A program made the translations under genes and the position numbers. Below are positions 8,621 to 16,121 of a stretch of DNA of 64,000 bases, piece after piece (within the stretch, counting starts at the first letter, position 1; each line of letters begins with the position of its first letter). The DNA is from Flavobacteriales bacterium (lineage in GTDB: Bacteria; Bacteroidota; Bacteroidia; NS11-12g; UBA9320): the NCBI GenBank assembly GCA_020635355.1, contig JACJZW010000002.1:186001-250000 (forward strand). Reading direction: 5' to 3'. The notes under the pieces are model-generated. The model was not told the DNA's origin and searched no databases. It worked only from the letters and a program-made list of their open reading frames with translations.

Positions 8621-10087
8621 ATGATGTTGAACAAACGATTACGCCTCGCGATTTTAGGACTAGCAGGGTTTGCCAGTACAGCGTTTGGATCACGTACCGT
8701 CATTTTTGGTCATGTTGCAATACCCGACGCGCAAACCGTTAAAATCAGCTCCAATTCCAATTTGTGGAGTAAGATCCACAACATTCCATCTGATGTGGAA
8801 CTGGCATTGACGGATAGCGGAAACTACCGATTTGAATTTGACTGCTCAGCACCCTATATCTTTCACATGAAGGTGGATGATGCGTGGCAATTCTCGAACA
8901 AATTTGTGACTCCCGGAGACTCCATCAGAATAGATGTAATGGAGGATGAATTGCGCTTTGAAGGGTTGGATGAAACGCACAACATGTTTCTGTTTAATTG
9001 GGAGAGAAAATTTTTTCTGGATTCCGCGGTAAGAGCGGAGTACAATTCCAGCTGGTCGCGATTAACCCCTCGAGAATTTTTAGAATATTGGAGTACCCGC
9101 CGCACCGATCAACTGATCTATTTGAATAGCTATTTTCAAACGGATTCAGCTTCTCAGCTCTTTATGAATTACCTGCGGTCGGAAATAGATTATACGTATG
9201 CCGTTGCCCTGTTACAGTACTCCTGGCGAGGCAAGTCGCGAGGTGCTGCAGTGGATATTCCTGAATTTGTGGATGCCATCATGTCGATTCCTCAATCAAA
9301 CACACAAGCTCTTATGTGTGGGACATATCTCCATTATCTGAACGTATTACCCAAATGCCTTTATAATTATGAAGTGTATCACATGGATTCATTCGCACAG
9401 AAAACGGCGTATGAACCCATGAAGCAATTCACGTTCGCCTTGGAAGTGATTGATAAATACTTTTCCAATTATCCCGGTGAACTGGCAACAGCAATTGCCT
9501 TGGAACAACAAGTTAGTTTTTTAGAAATGGGACGCGGAAGGATTGATTTTGAACAAACACTTACTTCTCGGTTTGAAATATTGAACAGGGAATTTGAATC
9601 GCGAATTCACAATCCAGCAATCCAGCAGTACATTCAGAACAAGCTTGATCTGGTGAAAGGAAACCCGATTTCAGCATCCAATTTCAGGTTGTTATCGGTG
9701 AATGGTGACAGCATCAGTCTGTCTGACTTCGCCGGAAAGGTGGTATATCTGGATTTTTGGTCGACCTATTGCGCACCATGCGTTGCTGAAATTCCATCAG
9801 CCATTGAATTGCAAAAGCAATTTGAAAAAAAGGATATTGTGTTTATCAATGTGGCGTTGAACTACAACCTCGACGAATGGAAACAATTCATTCGTTCCAG
9901 GGAGTTGCAAGGTGTTCATCTCATTGCGCGTGGAGGGTTCGCTTCTGATGTAGCTAAAGCGTACGATGTAACCTCCATTCCTAGATATTACCTGATAGGT
10001 AAGGACGGAATGATCATCAACGCACAAGCTCCAAGACCTAGTCTGCATCCTGAGGAGTTGATTGAAAGCGCTCTTTTGGAAGATTAG
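8621..10087 (+). CDS. TlpA-like thioredoxin-family protein, exported
   Basis: A 488-residue protein with an N-terminal signal peptide (LRLAILGLAGFASTAFGS). A long middle region (about 30-350) includes an N-terminal beta-rich part (DUF4369-like in position and style, not proven). It ends in a TlpA/AhpC-TSA-like thioredoxin domain: ISLSDFAGKVVYLDFWSTYCAPC with the redox pair Cys384 and Cys387, then SIPRYYLIGKDG with the cis-Pro. Such proteins act as periplasmic thiol-disulfide oxidoreductases, often for cytochrome c or envelope proteins. It is a single gene; an alternative start is the second ATG, 3 bases in. Confidence 0.85.
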   Translation: MMLNKRLRLAILGLAGFASTAFGSRTVIFGHVAIPDAQTVKISSNSNLWSKIHNIPSDVELALTDSGNYRFEFDCSAPYIFHMKVDDAWQFSNKFVTPGDSIRIDVMEDELRFEGLDETHNMFLFNWERKFFLDSAVRAEYNSSWSRLTPREFLEYWSTRRTDQLIYLNSYFQTDSASQLFMNYLRSEIDYTYAVALLQYSWRGKSRGAAVDIPEFVDAIMSIPQSNTQALMCGTYLHYLNVLPKCLYNYEVYHMDSFAQKTAYEPMKQFTFALEVIDKYFSNYPGELATAIALEQQVSFLEMGRGRIDFEQTLTSRFEILNREFESRIHNPAIQQYIQNKLDLVKGNPISASNFRLLSVNGDSISLSDFAGKVVYLDFWSTYCAPCVAEIPSAIELQKQFEKKDIVFINVALNYNLDEWKQFIRSRELQGVHLIARGGFASDVAKAYDVTSIPRYYLIGKDGMIINAQAPRPSLHPEELIESALLED

Positions 10088-10428
10088 GAAATCTTTTCTC
10101 CTTAAGACTCAGAAGCAAATTCTGTTATTAAGTCTTCTATGTTGTTCGGGTCACTTCTGTTATACTGAGGAAGATTAAATCAACTCAGATCAATATTCCA
10201 TTTCCGAATGGTTTATAGATTGAAAATCCGTTAGAGGAATTAGATGCGTGTCTAGCTGACCGTTAGATTCCCTTTATTAGCAATGGGTAACCTGATATCC
10301 GCCAGCAATTCTTAGCGATTCGTTTTTAGCTCTTAGTGCATGCCAATTTTGCACAAAGCACAAAATCCTACCCGCTACCCAAAAGGCTCCGATACCTCAT
10401 CCCTCATTCCCCATCCCCCGTCCCAAAC
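10088..10428. other. Intergenic gap, no gene seen
   Basis: About 340 bases between convergent genes. The right end is CT-rich. One small inverted repeat (ATTTTG...CAAAAT, about 10342-10363) lies in it. No convincing coding frame, RNA gene or T-tailed terminator was found; the short frames across it start inside the neighbouring serine hydrolase on the wrong strand. Confidence 0.4.
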
Positions 10429-11580
10429 TCACATCAACCCCATAATCTTCTCCCACATCTCGTTGTGGAACTGCACGGGTACCAAGGCGCCATCCGGAGC
10501 CTCGCCCATGCGTATGACAACCAGATTTTGACTTGGAACAATATCGATAAACTGACCATTCTTGCCCATGGCGGCAAATAAATCACTGGGAGCAGCTTCG
10601 CTTAAGGATACTTTCCAATTGGTTGGAAGTCCCGGATAAACGATGGACGACTTCCCATTCAACCACCACAGATATCCATAAGAAGGATTGAGCTGCTGTG
10701 AGGTGGTAACCATGGCGTTGAAATAGCTGGTATCGGTCATCACCGGTGTATTGCCCCATCTTCCTTTATTGAGGATGAGCAAACCAAATCGCGCAGCGTC
10801 TCGCGCCCTGCTCCAATACACATTGTTGTAACCGGTCTTGATCCAAATGCCATTTTCAATTCCAATGGCTTGTTCCAGCTTTCGGTCCGTGTAGTCGTTG
10901 TAGTCCGTTGATGTAGCCTTGCTCACCACAGATTCCAGCAGAGTGTACATGGCATTGTGATAATACCATTGTGTGCCGGCATCGGCCTTATATTGAATAC
11001 ACCCTGGATCGGTGCAATCAATGTCGTTAACCGTGTAGTCAGCTCCGGTAGTCATGGTGAGTTGATGGCGTATCGTTATCAAATCCTCTTTGGTCACGTC
11101 CATGGATGTCCAGCCCTTTCCGAGGTAATCCGACGTTTTATCCGATATATTTAGCTTTCCTTCTTCCTGTGCCATTCCCACCAAAAAGGACGTGACTGTT
11201 TTCCCCGCAGATGCCCAATACCAATTGGTCTTTGGACCAAAGTCATTGATGTTGAGGATGTCCTTTCCCCAGTATTTCTCGACCACAATTTTTCCATCCT
11301 TCAGAATCAGGAAGGCGCGCGTTTTATTGTCGGCCATAAAGGTGTATAAATCGTCCAGCTTAGACGTATCCCATCCAAGAGAATCGGGCGTACTGGTGGC
11401 CCATTCGTCGGTGCCAATTCCAGGAAAATAAAGCGATTCAGTTTCAACCGGCGGCAGTTGCGGTGTGTCGTCGCCGGTGTCCTTACACGACATGAAAGTG
11501 AGAGTGAGAGTGAGCGTGAGAGCGAGAGCGAGGGAAAGAGTTGGGAGTGAATTTCTGGTCATGAGATATTGGTGGTTCAC
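10429..11580 (-). CDS. Serine hydrolase of the beta-lactamase / class C PBP family, lipoprotein
   Basis: A 383-residue lipoprotein with predicted attachment Cys32 (TFMSCKD). The catalytic SxxK is in WASAGKT (Ser124, Lys127) and the YxN motif is YHN at 207-209, matching the beta-lactamase/esterase EstB-like family. Substrate could be a peptide, ester or beta-lactam; the sequence does not say. The hydrophobic part of the signal peptide is a near-perfect dipeptide repeat (alternating Leu with Ala or Thr), encoded by a 36-bp hexamer repeat at 11498-11533. ATG 11562 is an equally possible start. Confidence 0.88.
   Translation of the reverse strand: MNHQYLMTRNSLPTLSLALALTLTLTLTFMSCKDTGDDTPQLPPVETESLYFPGIGTDEWATSTPDSLGWDTSKLDDLYTFMADNKTRAFLILKDGKIVVEKYWGKDILNINDFGPKTNWYWASAGKTVTSFLVGMAQEEGKLNISDKTSDYLGKGWTSMDVTKEDLITIRHQLTMTTGADYTVNDIDCTDPGCIQYKADAGTQWYYHNAMYTLLESVVSKATSTDYNDYTDRKLEQAIGIENGIWIKTGYNNVYWSRARDAARFGLLILNKGRWGNTPVMTDTSYFNAMVTTSQQLNPSYGYLWWLNGKSSIVYPGLPTNWKVSLSEAAPSDLFAAMGKNGQFIDIVPSQNLVVIRMGEAPDGALVPVQFHNEMWEKIMGLM
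11498..11533 (-). repeat. Six-unit hexanucleotide repeat inside a signal peptide
   Basis: On the plus strand this reads six copies of GTGAGA-like hexamers (GTGAGA, GTGAGA, GTGAGC, GTGAGA, GCGAGA, GCGAGG). On the coding strand it gives L-A or L-T pairs forming the core of the lipoprotein signal. Gain or loss of a unit keeps the frame and changes the signal length by two residues. Confidence 0.85.
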
Positions 11581-11729
11581 AAAGTTGTAAAGATACCATT
11601 CAAGTGTTGGTCTTTATCCATCCTAAATGGTTGCACGCCGCTGAAAATAAGTTCGTCTGATCACAAACGGACATTACGTCCAAATTCCAGATATCAGCTA
11701 GCGGATTAACATGACGACTAAAGCCTATT

Positions 11730-11785
11730 CCCCTATTCCTCTAATCCTCTAGTTCTCTAGTCCTCTAATCCTCTATTCCCCTAAA
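11730..11785. repeat. Seven-unit 8-bp tandem repeat
   Basis: Seven consecutive 8-mers related to CCTCTAAT (CCCCTATT, CCTCTAAT, CCTCTAGT, TCTCTAGT, CCTCTAAT, CCTCTATT, CCCCTAAA). The array ends 5 bases beyond the stop codon of the LOG-family gene. It is probably a simple replication-slippage repeat; no coding role is apparent. Confidence 0.8.
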
Positions 11786-11790
11786 TAGTC

Positions 11791-12495
11791 CTAGAAGTTC
11801 AGACTCATGCTGTAGCGACTGTAGAAGTCAAAGATCTCTTCCACCGCTTCATCCGCCGTATCCACCAATTTAAACAGGAACATATCTTCCGGACTGATGT
11901 TATGCTCCTGCTCCAGCATGGTGTTCTTAATCCAGTCAACCATACCATTCCAGAATTCCTTGCCCACCAATATCACGGGGAAGTTGGCAGTTTTCTTGGT
12001 TTGAACCAGGGTGAGGGCTTCGAACAATTCGTCCAGGGTGCCAAATCCTCCCGGGAGAACAATGAATCCCTGGGCGTATTTCATGAACATCACCTTGCGC
12101 ACGAAGAAGAAATTGAAATTGATCAGTTTATCATCGTCGATATAGGGATTGGCTTCTTGTTCAAAAGGTAGGTTGATATTCAACCCCACTGAACTTCCTT
12201 TTTCTTCAAAGGCACCCAGATTGGCCGCTTCCATAATACCCGGTCCACCTCCGGTAATCACACCAAGGCCGCGCTCGCTCAATTTGCGGGCAATCTCCTC
12301 GGCCATTTTGTAATACTTGTGATCGGGTTTGGTACGCGCTGATCCGAAAATCGATACACAAGGTCCAATGCGTGCCAGTCGGTCATAGCCTTCCACAAAT
12401 TCGGCCATCACCTTAAAGATATTCCAGGAGTCTGAGCTCTTGATTTCAGGCCATTGTTTGATCTCAAAGGCCTTTTTTATTCGTTCGTCGTTCAT
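11791..12495 (-). CDS. LOG-family (TIGR00730) Rossmann-fold protein
   Basis: A 234-residue protein with the family hallmarks: IFGSARTKPDHKYY near residue 49, GVITGGGPGIMEAANLGA near 78-95, and the signature PGGFGTLDE at 148-156. Characterised members cleave nucleoside 5'-monophosphates (cytokinin riboside monophosphate phosphoribohydrolase, or the PpnN nucleosidase family) to free base and ribose phosphate. In a heterotroph a general nucleotide-salvage role is more likely than hormone synthesis. It starts 2 bases after the stop of the symporter gene, so it is the last gene of a three-gene transcript. Confidence 0.9.
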   Translation of the reverse strand: MNDERIKKAFEIKQWPEIKSSDSWNIFKVMAEFVEGYDRLARIGPCVSIFGSARTKPDHKYYKMAEEIARKLSERGLGVITGGGPGIMEAANLGAFEEKGSSVGLNINLPFEQEANPYIDDDKLINFNFFFVRKVMFMKYAQGFIVLPGGFGTLDELFEALTLVQTKKTANFPVILVGKEFWNGMVDWIKNTMLEQEHNISPEDMFLFKLVDTADEAVEEIFDFYSRYSMSLNF

Positions 12496-12497
12496 TG

Positions 12498-13973
12498 CTA
12501 ATTGTCCGTAGTTTGGATCTGCGATCGGTCTTTCATAAAGGAGACCAGCAGAAGGGATGCAAACGTAATCATCGCATTATAAATCAACAGTTCAAATCCG
12601 ATTTTATTGCCGAAAAGGTATTCTCCTGCCAGCATCAGAAACAACGATACAAGGGCGGAGAAAACGCAGATAACCGGTATGGTGATGTCGGCTGGTGTCC
12701 GTTTAAAGATGATGCCAAAAAGAAATAGGCCTAAAAGCGGACCGTAGGTCAACCCTGAAATTAAAAACAGTTGCGTGATCACACTATCGTTTTGGATCTG
12801 GCGGAAAAACAGAATCACCAGAAACAGAACAACACTAAAACCAAGATGCACCCATCGGCGTAACCGGGGATTGTCGCCTTTCTTCTCAAAATCCAGGATG
12901 TCAATCACAAAGGAGGTAGTGAGCGCCGTTAAGGCGGAGTCGGCACTGGAATACGCCGCAGCGATGAGGCCGAGAATAAACATAATGCCGATGGCTAAAC
13001 TAAAATGTTTTAGCGCCAAGGTGGGGAACAACAGATCGCGGTTGGCCGGAATGTCGATCTGTCTGCTGTGTGCATACACATAGAGCAGTCCACCAAAAAT
13101 CACAAAGAGGATGTTCACGAAGAACATGGCCCCGCTCAGGGACATGATGTTGATTTTGGCTTCCCGAACATTGCGGCAGGCCAGATTTTTCTGCATCATG
13201 TCCTGATCAAGACCGGTCATCACAATGGCCAAAAAGAAACCGGAGAGAAACTGCTTATAAAAATTGCGACCGCTGTTGTCCCAGAAAAAGGTTTGCTTGA
13301 TGCCGATATCGTTCAACGCTGTTTTGATATCCGATACGGAATGCAAATCCAGTGTTTTGAGAATATAGATGACCGTCAGAATCACCGATGCCAGCATGAA
13401 AGCCGTTTGAAAGGTATCGGTATAAATGATCGTTTTGATGCCACTCTTAAAGGTATAGATCCAGATAAACAGGATGGTAATGGCCACGGTCACCCAAAAT
13501 GGAATATTCCAGGCACTGAAGATGAATTCATTCATCACGATGGCTACCATGTACAACCGGAATGATGCTCCGATAATCCGACTTGAAAGAAAGAAGGATG
13601 CACCGGTTTTTCGGGCGTAATAGCCAAATCGTTGTTCCAGATATCCGTATATGCTGGTAAGGTTCAGCCGGTAATACAGCGGGATCAGCACAAATGCGAT
13701 AACGGCGTACCCCAGCACATAGCCAAAGATCACCTGAATGTAGCTGAACTGTCCGTTGATGTGATCCAGATTTCCAATGGTTCCCGGAATGGAGATGAAC
13801 GTAATCCCACTCAGCGTGGCTCCAATCATGCCAAAGGAAACCAGCCACCATGGTGCCTGTCGGTTTCCCAGGTAAAAGGATTGTGAATCCGAGTTTCTGG
13901 ATGTGAACCAGGAAATACCTATCAGCACGCCAAAATAGGCGAGGATCAGTGAGATGATCAGTTCAGGACTCAC
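12498..13973 (-). CDS. Sodium:solute symporter family transporter
   Basis: A 491-residue membrane protein with about 13 hydrophobic helices, the fold of the SSS (SGLT-like) family. The N-terminal region has SFYLGNRQAPWWLVSFGMIG followed by ATLSGITFISIPG, the usual SSS start. Solute is not predictable from sequence. Its start codon overlaps the stop of the glucosaminidase gene by 4 bases (ATGA), and its stop is 2 bases from the LOG gene. The three are probably cotranscribed. A role in taking up products of wall turnover would fit the neighbour but is inference only. Confidence 0.92.
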   Translation of the reverse strand: MSPELIISLILAYFGVLIGISWFTSRNSDSQSFYLGNRQAPWWLVSFGMIGATLSGITFISIPGTIGNLDHINGQFSYIQVIFGYVLGYAVIAFVLIPLYYRLNLTSIYGYLEQRFGYYARKTGASFFLSSRIIGASFRLYMVAIVMNEFIFSAWNIPFWVTVAITILFIWIYTFKSGIKTIIYTDTFQTAFMLASVILTVIYILKTLDLHSVSDIKTALNDIGIKQTFFWDNSGRNFYKQFLSGFFLAIVMTGLDQDMMQKNLACRNVREAKINIMSLSGAMFFVNILFVIFGGLLYVYAHSRQIDIPANRDLLFPTLALKHFSLAIGIMFILGLIAAAYSSADSALTALTTSFVIDILDFEKKGDNPRLRRWVHLGFSVVLFLVILFFRQIQNDSVITQLFLISGLTYGPLLGLFLFGIIFKRTPADITIPVICVFSALVSLFLMLAGEYLFGNKIGFELLIYNAMITFASLLLVSFMKDRSQIQTTDN

Positions 13974-15355
13974 TCGGAAATTTTAAGTTTTTGACCGGCG
14001 TAAATGTTGGTGCCGTTGAGCTTATTCCAGGAAGTCAATTGTTCCGGGGTTATACCGTAACGGGAACAAATGCGATACACCGTTTCTCCTTTTTGAACTT
14101 CATGGTATTTGCTGGCCGATTCAATCTCTGCCACCGCCTTTTCGGTTTCCACCTCCTCTACCTGAATATCAGGTTTAACAGGAGGTTTGGCGTTCATCGC
14201 TCCGGCAGCTTGTGCGCTTTCTTCGCTCAAATAGACTTTTTGGCCTAATGATAGGGCCAGCGGATTGAGTCCGGTATTCCAACGGATCAAATCCTCTTCA
14301 AATACGTGGTATTTCTCCGCAATTCGGTAGATGTTCTCACCTGTTTGTACCACATGGTAGGCCGGTTTTTCGATCACTTCCTTCACAATGGGCGGGGCTT
14401 TTTCTATCTGCAGGGCGTGCGGGTTGATGAATTTTTGAGCCTCCACTTTCTTTTCTTCTGCAGATACCACATCCAGACTGTCGTCCTTGTCCAGCTTTCC
14501 GCGCATGTAAACCGTTTGACCGGCGGCCACTTCTTCGCCCATCTCCAGTCGGTTCCGACGATAAAGTTGCTTGAGTTTAATGCCGTACATCTGGGAGATC
14601 TGATACATGCTTTCACCTTCCTGAACCACGTGGGCTTTTTCGGTTCCTCGTCGACGTTTTGGTTTCAAATACACCACATCACCTTCGGCAATTGACGATC
14701 CTTTTTTAAGATCATTGTATTTGTAGATCTGATTTACCGTGAGGTCGTTTCGAGAGGCAATCGCCTCCAGGGTCTCATCTTTTTGGGCTTCCACCATGGG
14801 CACCTGGTGACTGGTGTACAGGATGATCTGATCACCCGGCATGGGCGCTACATCGTACTCATACAGTTTGTACTTTTCAACCAAATTGATGATGATGGAG
14901 TGATAGGCTTTATTGGTAGCATAACCGGCTTTTCTCAGCCCTTTAGCCCAACCTTCGTAATCAGTGACCTGAAGGTCAAAGAGGTCGTGATAGCGCCAGT
15001 TTGCCCGTAAAAAATCGGAATGATCCCGATAGGATTCCAACGCCGAATTGTAGGCACGGAAACATTCATTCGGGGCATCGTCATCGGCATAAATCGTATT
15101 ACCGGTCCAATCGCCTTTGCACTTAATCCCGAAGTGATTATTGCCTTTAGTGGCTAACCTACTGTTACCATAACTGCTCTCAAGCATTCCTTGTGCAAGC
15201 GTAATGCTGGCGGGTACACCACTTCGGTGCATTTCAATGATGGCGAAATCCTTATAGGTGCCGATGTATTGTTCCGGAGTCATCTTGTTCTGCGCCACGA
15301 CAGACGTGGCGATGGCAAGAATTCCGGTTAATAGGCTGATCCTCAATTTGGTCAT
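13970..15355 (-). CDS. Peptidoglycan glucosaminidase with LysM repeats
   Basis: A 461-residue secreted protein: signal peptide to about residue 21, glucosaminidase (GH73-like) domain about 28-165 with catalytic Glu59 in GMLESSYGNSRLA and GNNHFGIKCKGDW, then LysM domains. The last three LysM units start with HVVQEGESMYQIS, YHVVQTGENIYRIA and YHEVQKGETVYRIC; a more divergent one lies near 185-215. It should cut the glycan strand of peptidoglycan and bind it through LysM. It is the first gene of the operon with the symporter and LOG protein. Confidence 0.93.
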   Translation of the reverse strand: MTKLRISLLTGILAIATSVVAQNKMTPEQYIGTYKDFAIIEMHRSGVPASITLAQGMLESSYGNSRLATKGNNHFGIKCKGDWTGNTIYADDDAPNECFRAYNSALESYRDHSDFLRANWRYHDLFDLQVTDYEGWAKGLRKAGYATNKAYHSIIINLVEKYKLYEYDVAPMPGDQIILYTSHQVPMVEAQKDETLEAIASRNDLTVNQIYKYNDLKKGSSIAEGDVVYLKPKRRRGTEKAHVVQEGESMYQISQMYGIKLKQLYRRNRLEMGEEVAAGQTVYMRGKLDKDDSLDVVSAEEKKVEAQKFINPHALQIEKAPPIVKEVIEKPAYHVVQTGENIYRIAEKYHVFEEDLIRWNTGLNPLALSLGQKVYLSEESAQAAGAMNAKPPVKPDIQVEEVETEKAVAEIESASKYHEVQKGETVYRICSRYGITPEQLTSWNKLNGTNIYAGQKLKISE

Positions 15356-15452
15356 AACTTCAATTATAGAACGCGCGCGCGATGGCTTTCAGTCTGATTT
15401 ATGCACGTATGACCAGAAAAGTAAACCGTTAGTCAAGCTGATACCTTTTCTA

Positions 15453-15460
15453 TACTTTTG
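15453..15460 (+). promoter_or_regulatory. Bacteroidota -7 element upstream of the DsbD-alpha-like gene
   Basis: TACTTTTG matches TAnnTTTG exactly and ends 23 bases before the ATG at 15484. No TTG is seen at the ideal -33 position, so strength is uncertain. Confidence 0.45.
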
Positions 15461-15483
15461 ATAGGTCACAAAGACGATTGCCC

Positions 15484-15954
15484 ATGAATAGCCGGATGCT
15501 AACCCCCATTTTTCTGATTTGTTTGATCGTTTTACGAGCCGTGCCGGCAATAGGTCAGGATACCCCGGAACCAACCTGGGGCGTGGAGACCATTTCCAGT
15601 GTGACCGACTCGTCCGGAACAGTTGAACTTCGAATTCATGCCGAAATTCCGGAAGGGTATCACATTTACAGCATCGGATATGAATGTCCTAACGGAGGTC
15701 CGTTGGCGGCTAAGATAGGGTTCACCATAGATTCAGCGCTGGTGAAGAAGTCCGGTGCGCTGGTGGCGTTTCAGGACGTGGAAATCTATGATGACATTTT
15801 TGAGTGTACCATCCGTGAATTTCACGGTAAGGCTCAATTCCGACAACGATTTAAGGTGAAGTCCGGTAAATTGAAGGTGAAAGGAACGGTGGATTACCAA
15901 ATGTGCGCCCCCAGCGGACGATGCACCTTGCATACCTACACCTTTGAGATATAG
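15484..15954 (+). CDS. Free-standing DsbD N-terminal-domain-like secreted protein
   Basis: The ATG at 15484 is chosen over an in-frame TTG six bases upstream. The 156-residue protein has a signal peptide ending near AIGQD, then one domain that is a clear paralogue of the N-terminal domain of the DsbD encoded next. Both share YECPNGGPL or YNCPNGGPL, a block reading YDDIFECxIxEFH, AxFRQ, and a late pair of cysteines (YQMCAPSGRCTLH here). In DsbD this periplasmic alpha domain passes electrons to partner proteins. Here the domain exists alone, with no membrane or thioredoxin part, so it may be a partner or substrate adaptor of DsbD. Confidence 0.75.
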   Translation: MNSRMLTPIFLICLIVLRAVPAIGQDTPEPTWGVETISSVTDSSGTVELRIHAEIPEGYHIYSIGYECPNGGPLAAKIGFTIDSALVKKSGALVAFQDVEIYDDIFECTIREFHGKAQFRQRFKVKSGKLKVKGTVDYQMCAPSGRCTLHTYTFEI

Positions 15955-16121
15955 CTGGTTGTTTGGCTGACTTCCTTCAGGTTGCCATGTGATTAATGTT
16001 ACACAGGCATCATTTTAATCACCAGATTCCCCATCTTTGACAACGAATTGGCGGAGTAGAACATCTTTTACTCAGAAGTTGTTTGTCATGAATGGCCTGC
16101 AACGCCAACTACACTAATAAT

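Noticed and set aside
13068..13565. 165-codon plus-strand frame inside the symporter gene
   Set aside because: Antisense shadow of a membrane protein; rich in His, Gln and Asp with no domain.
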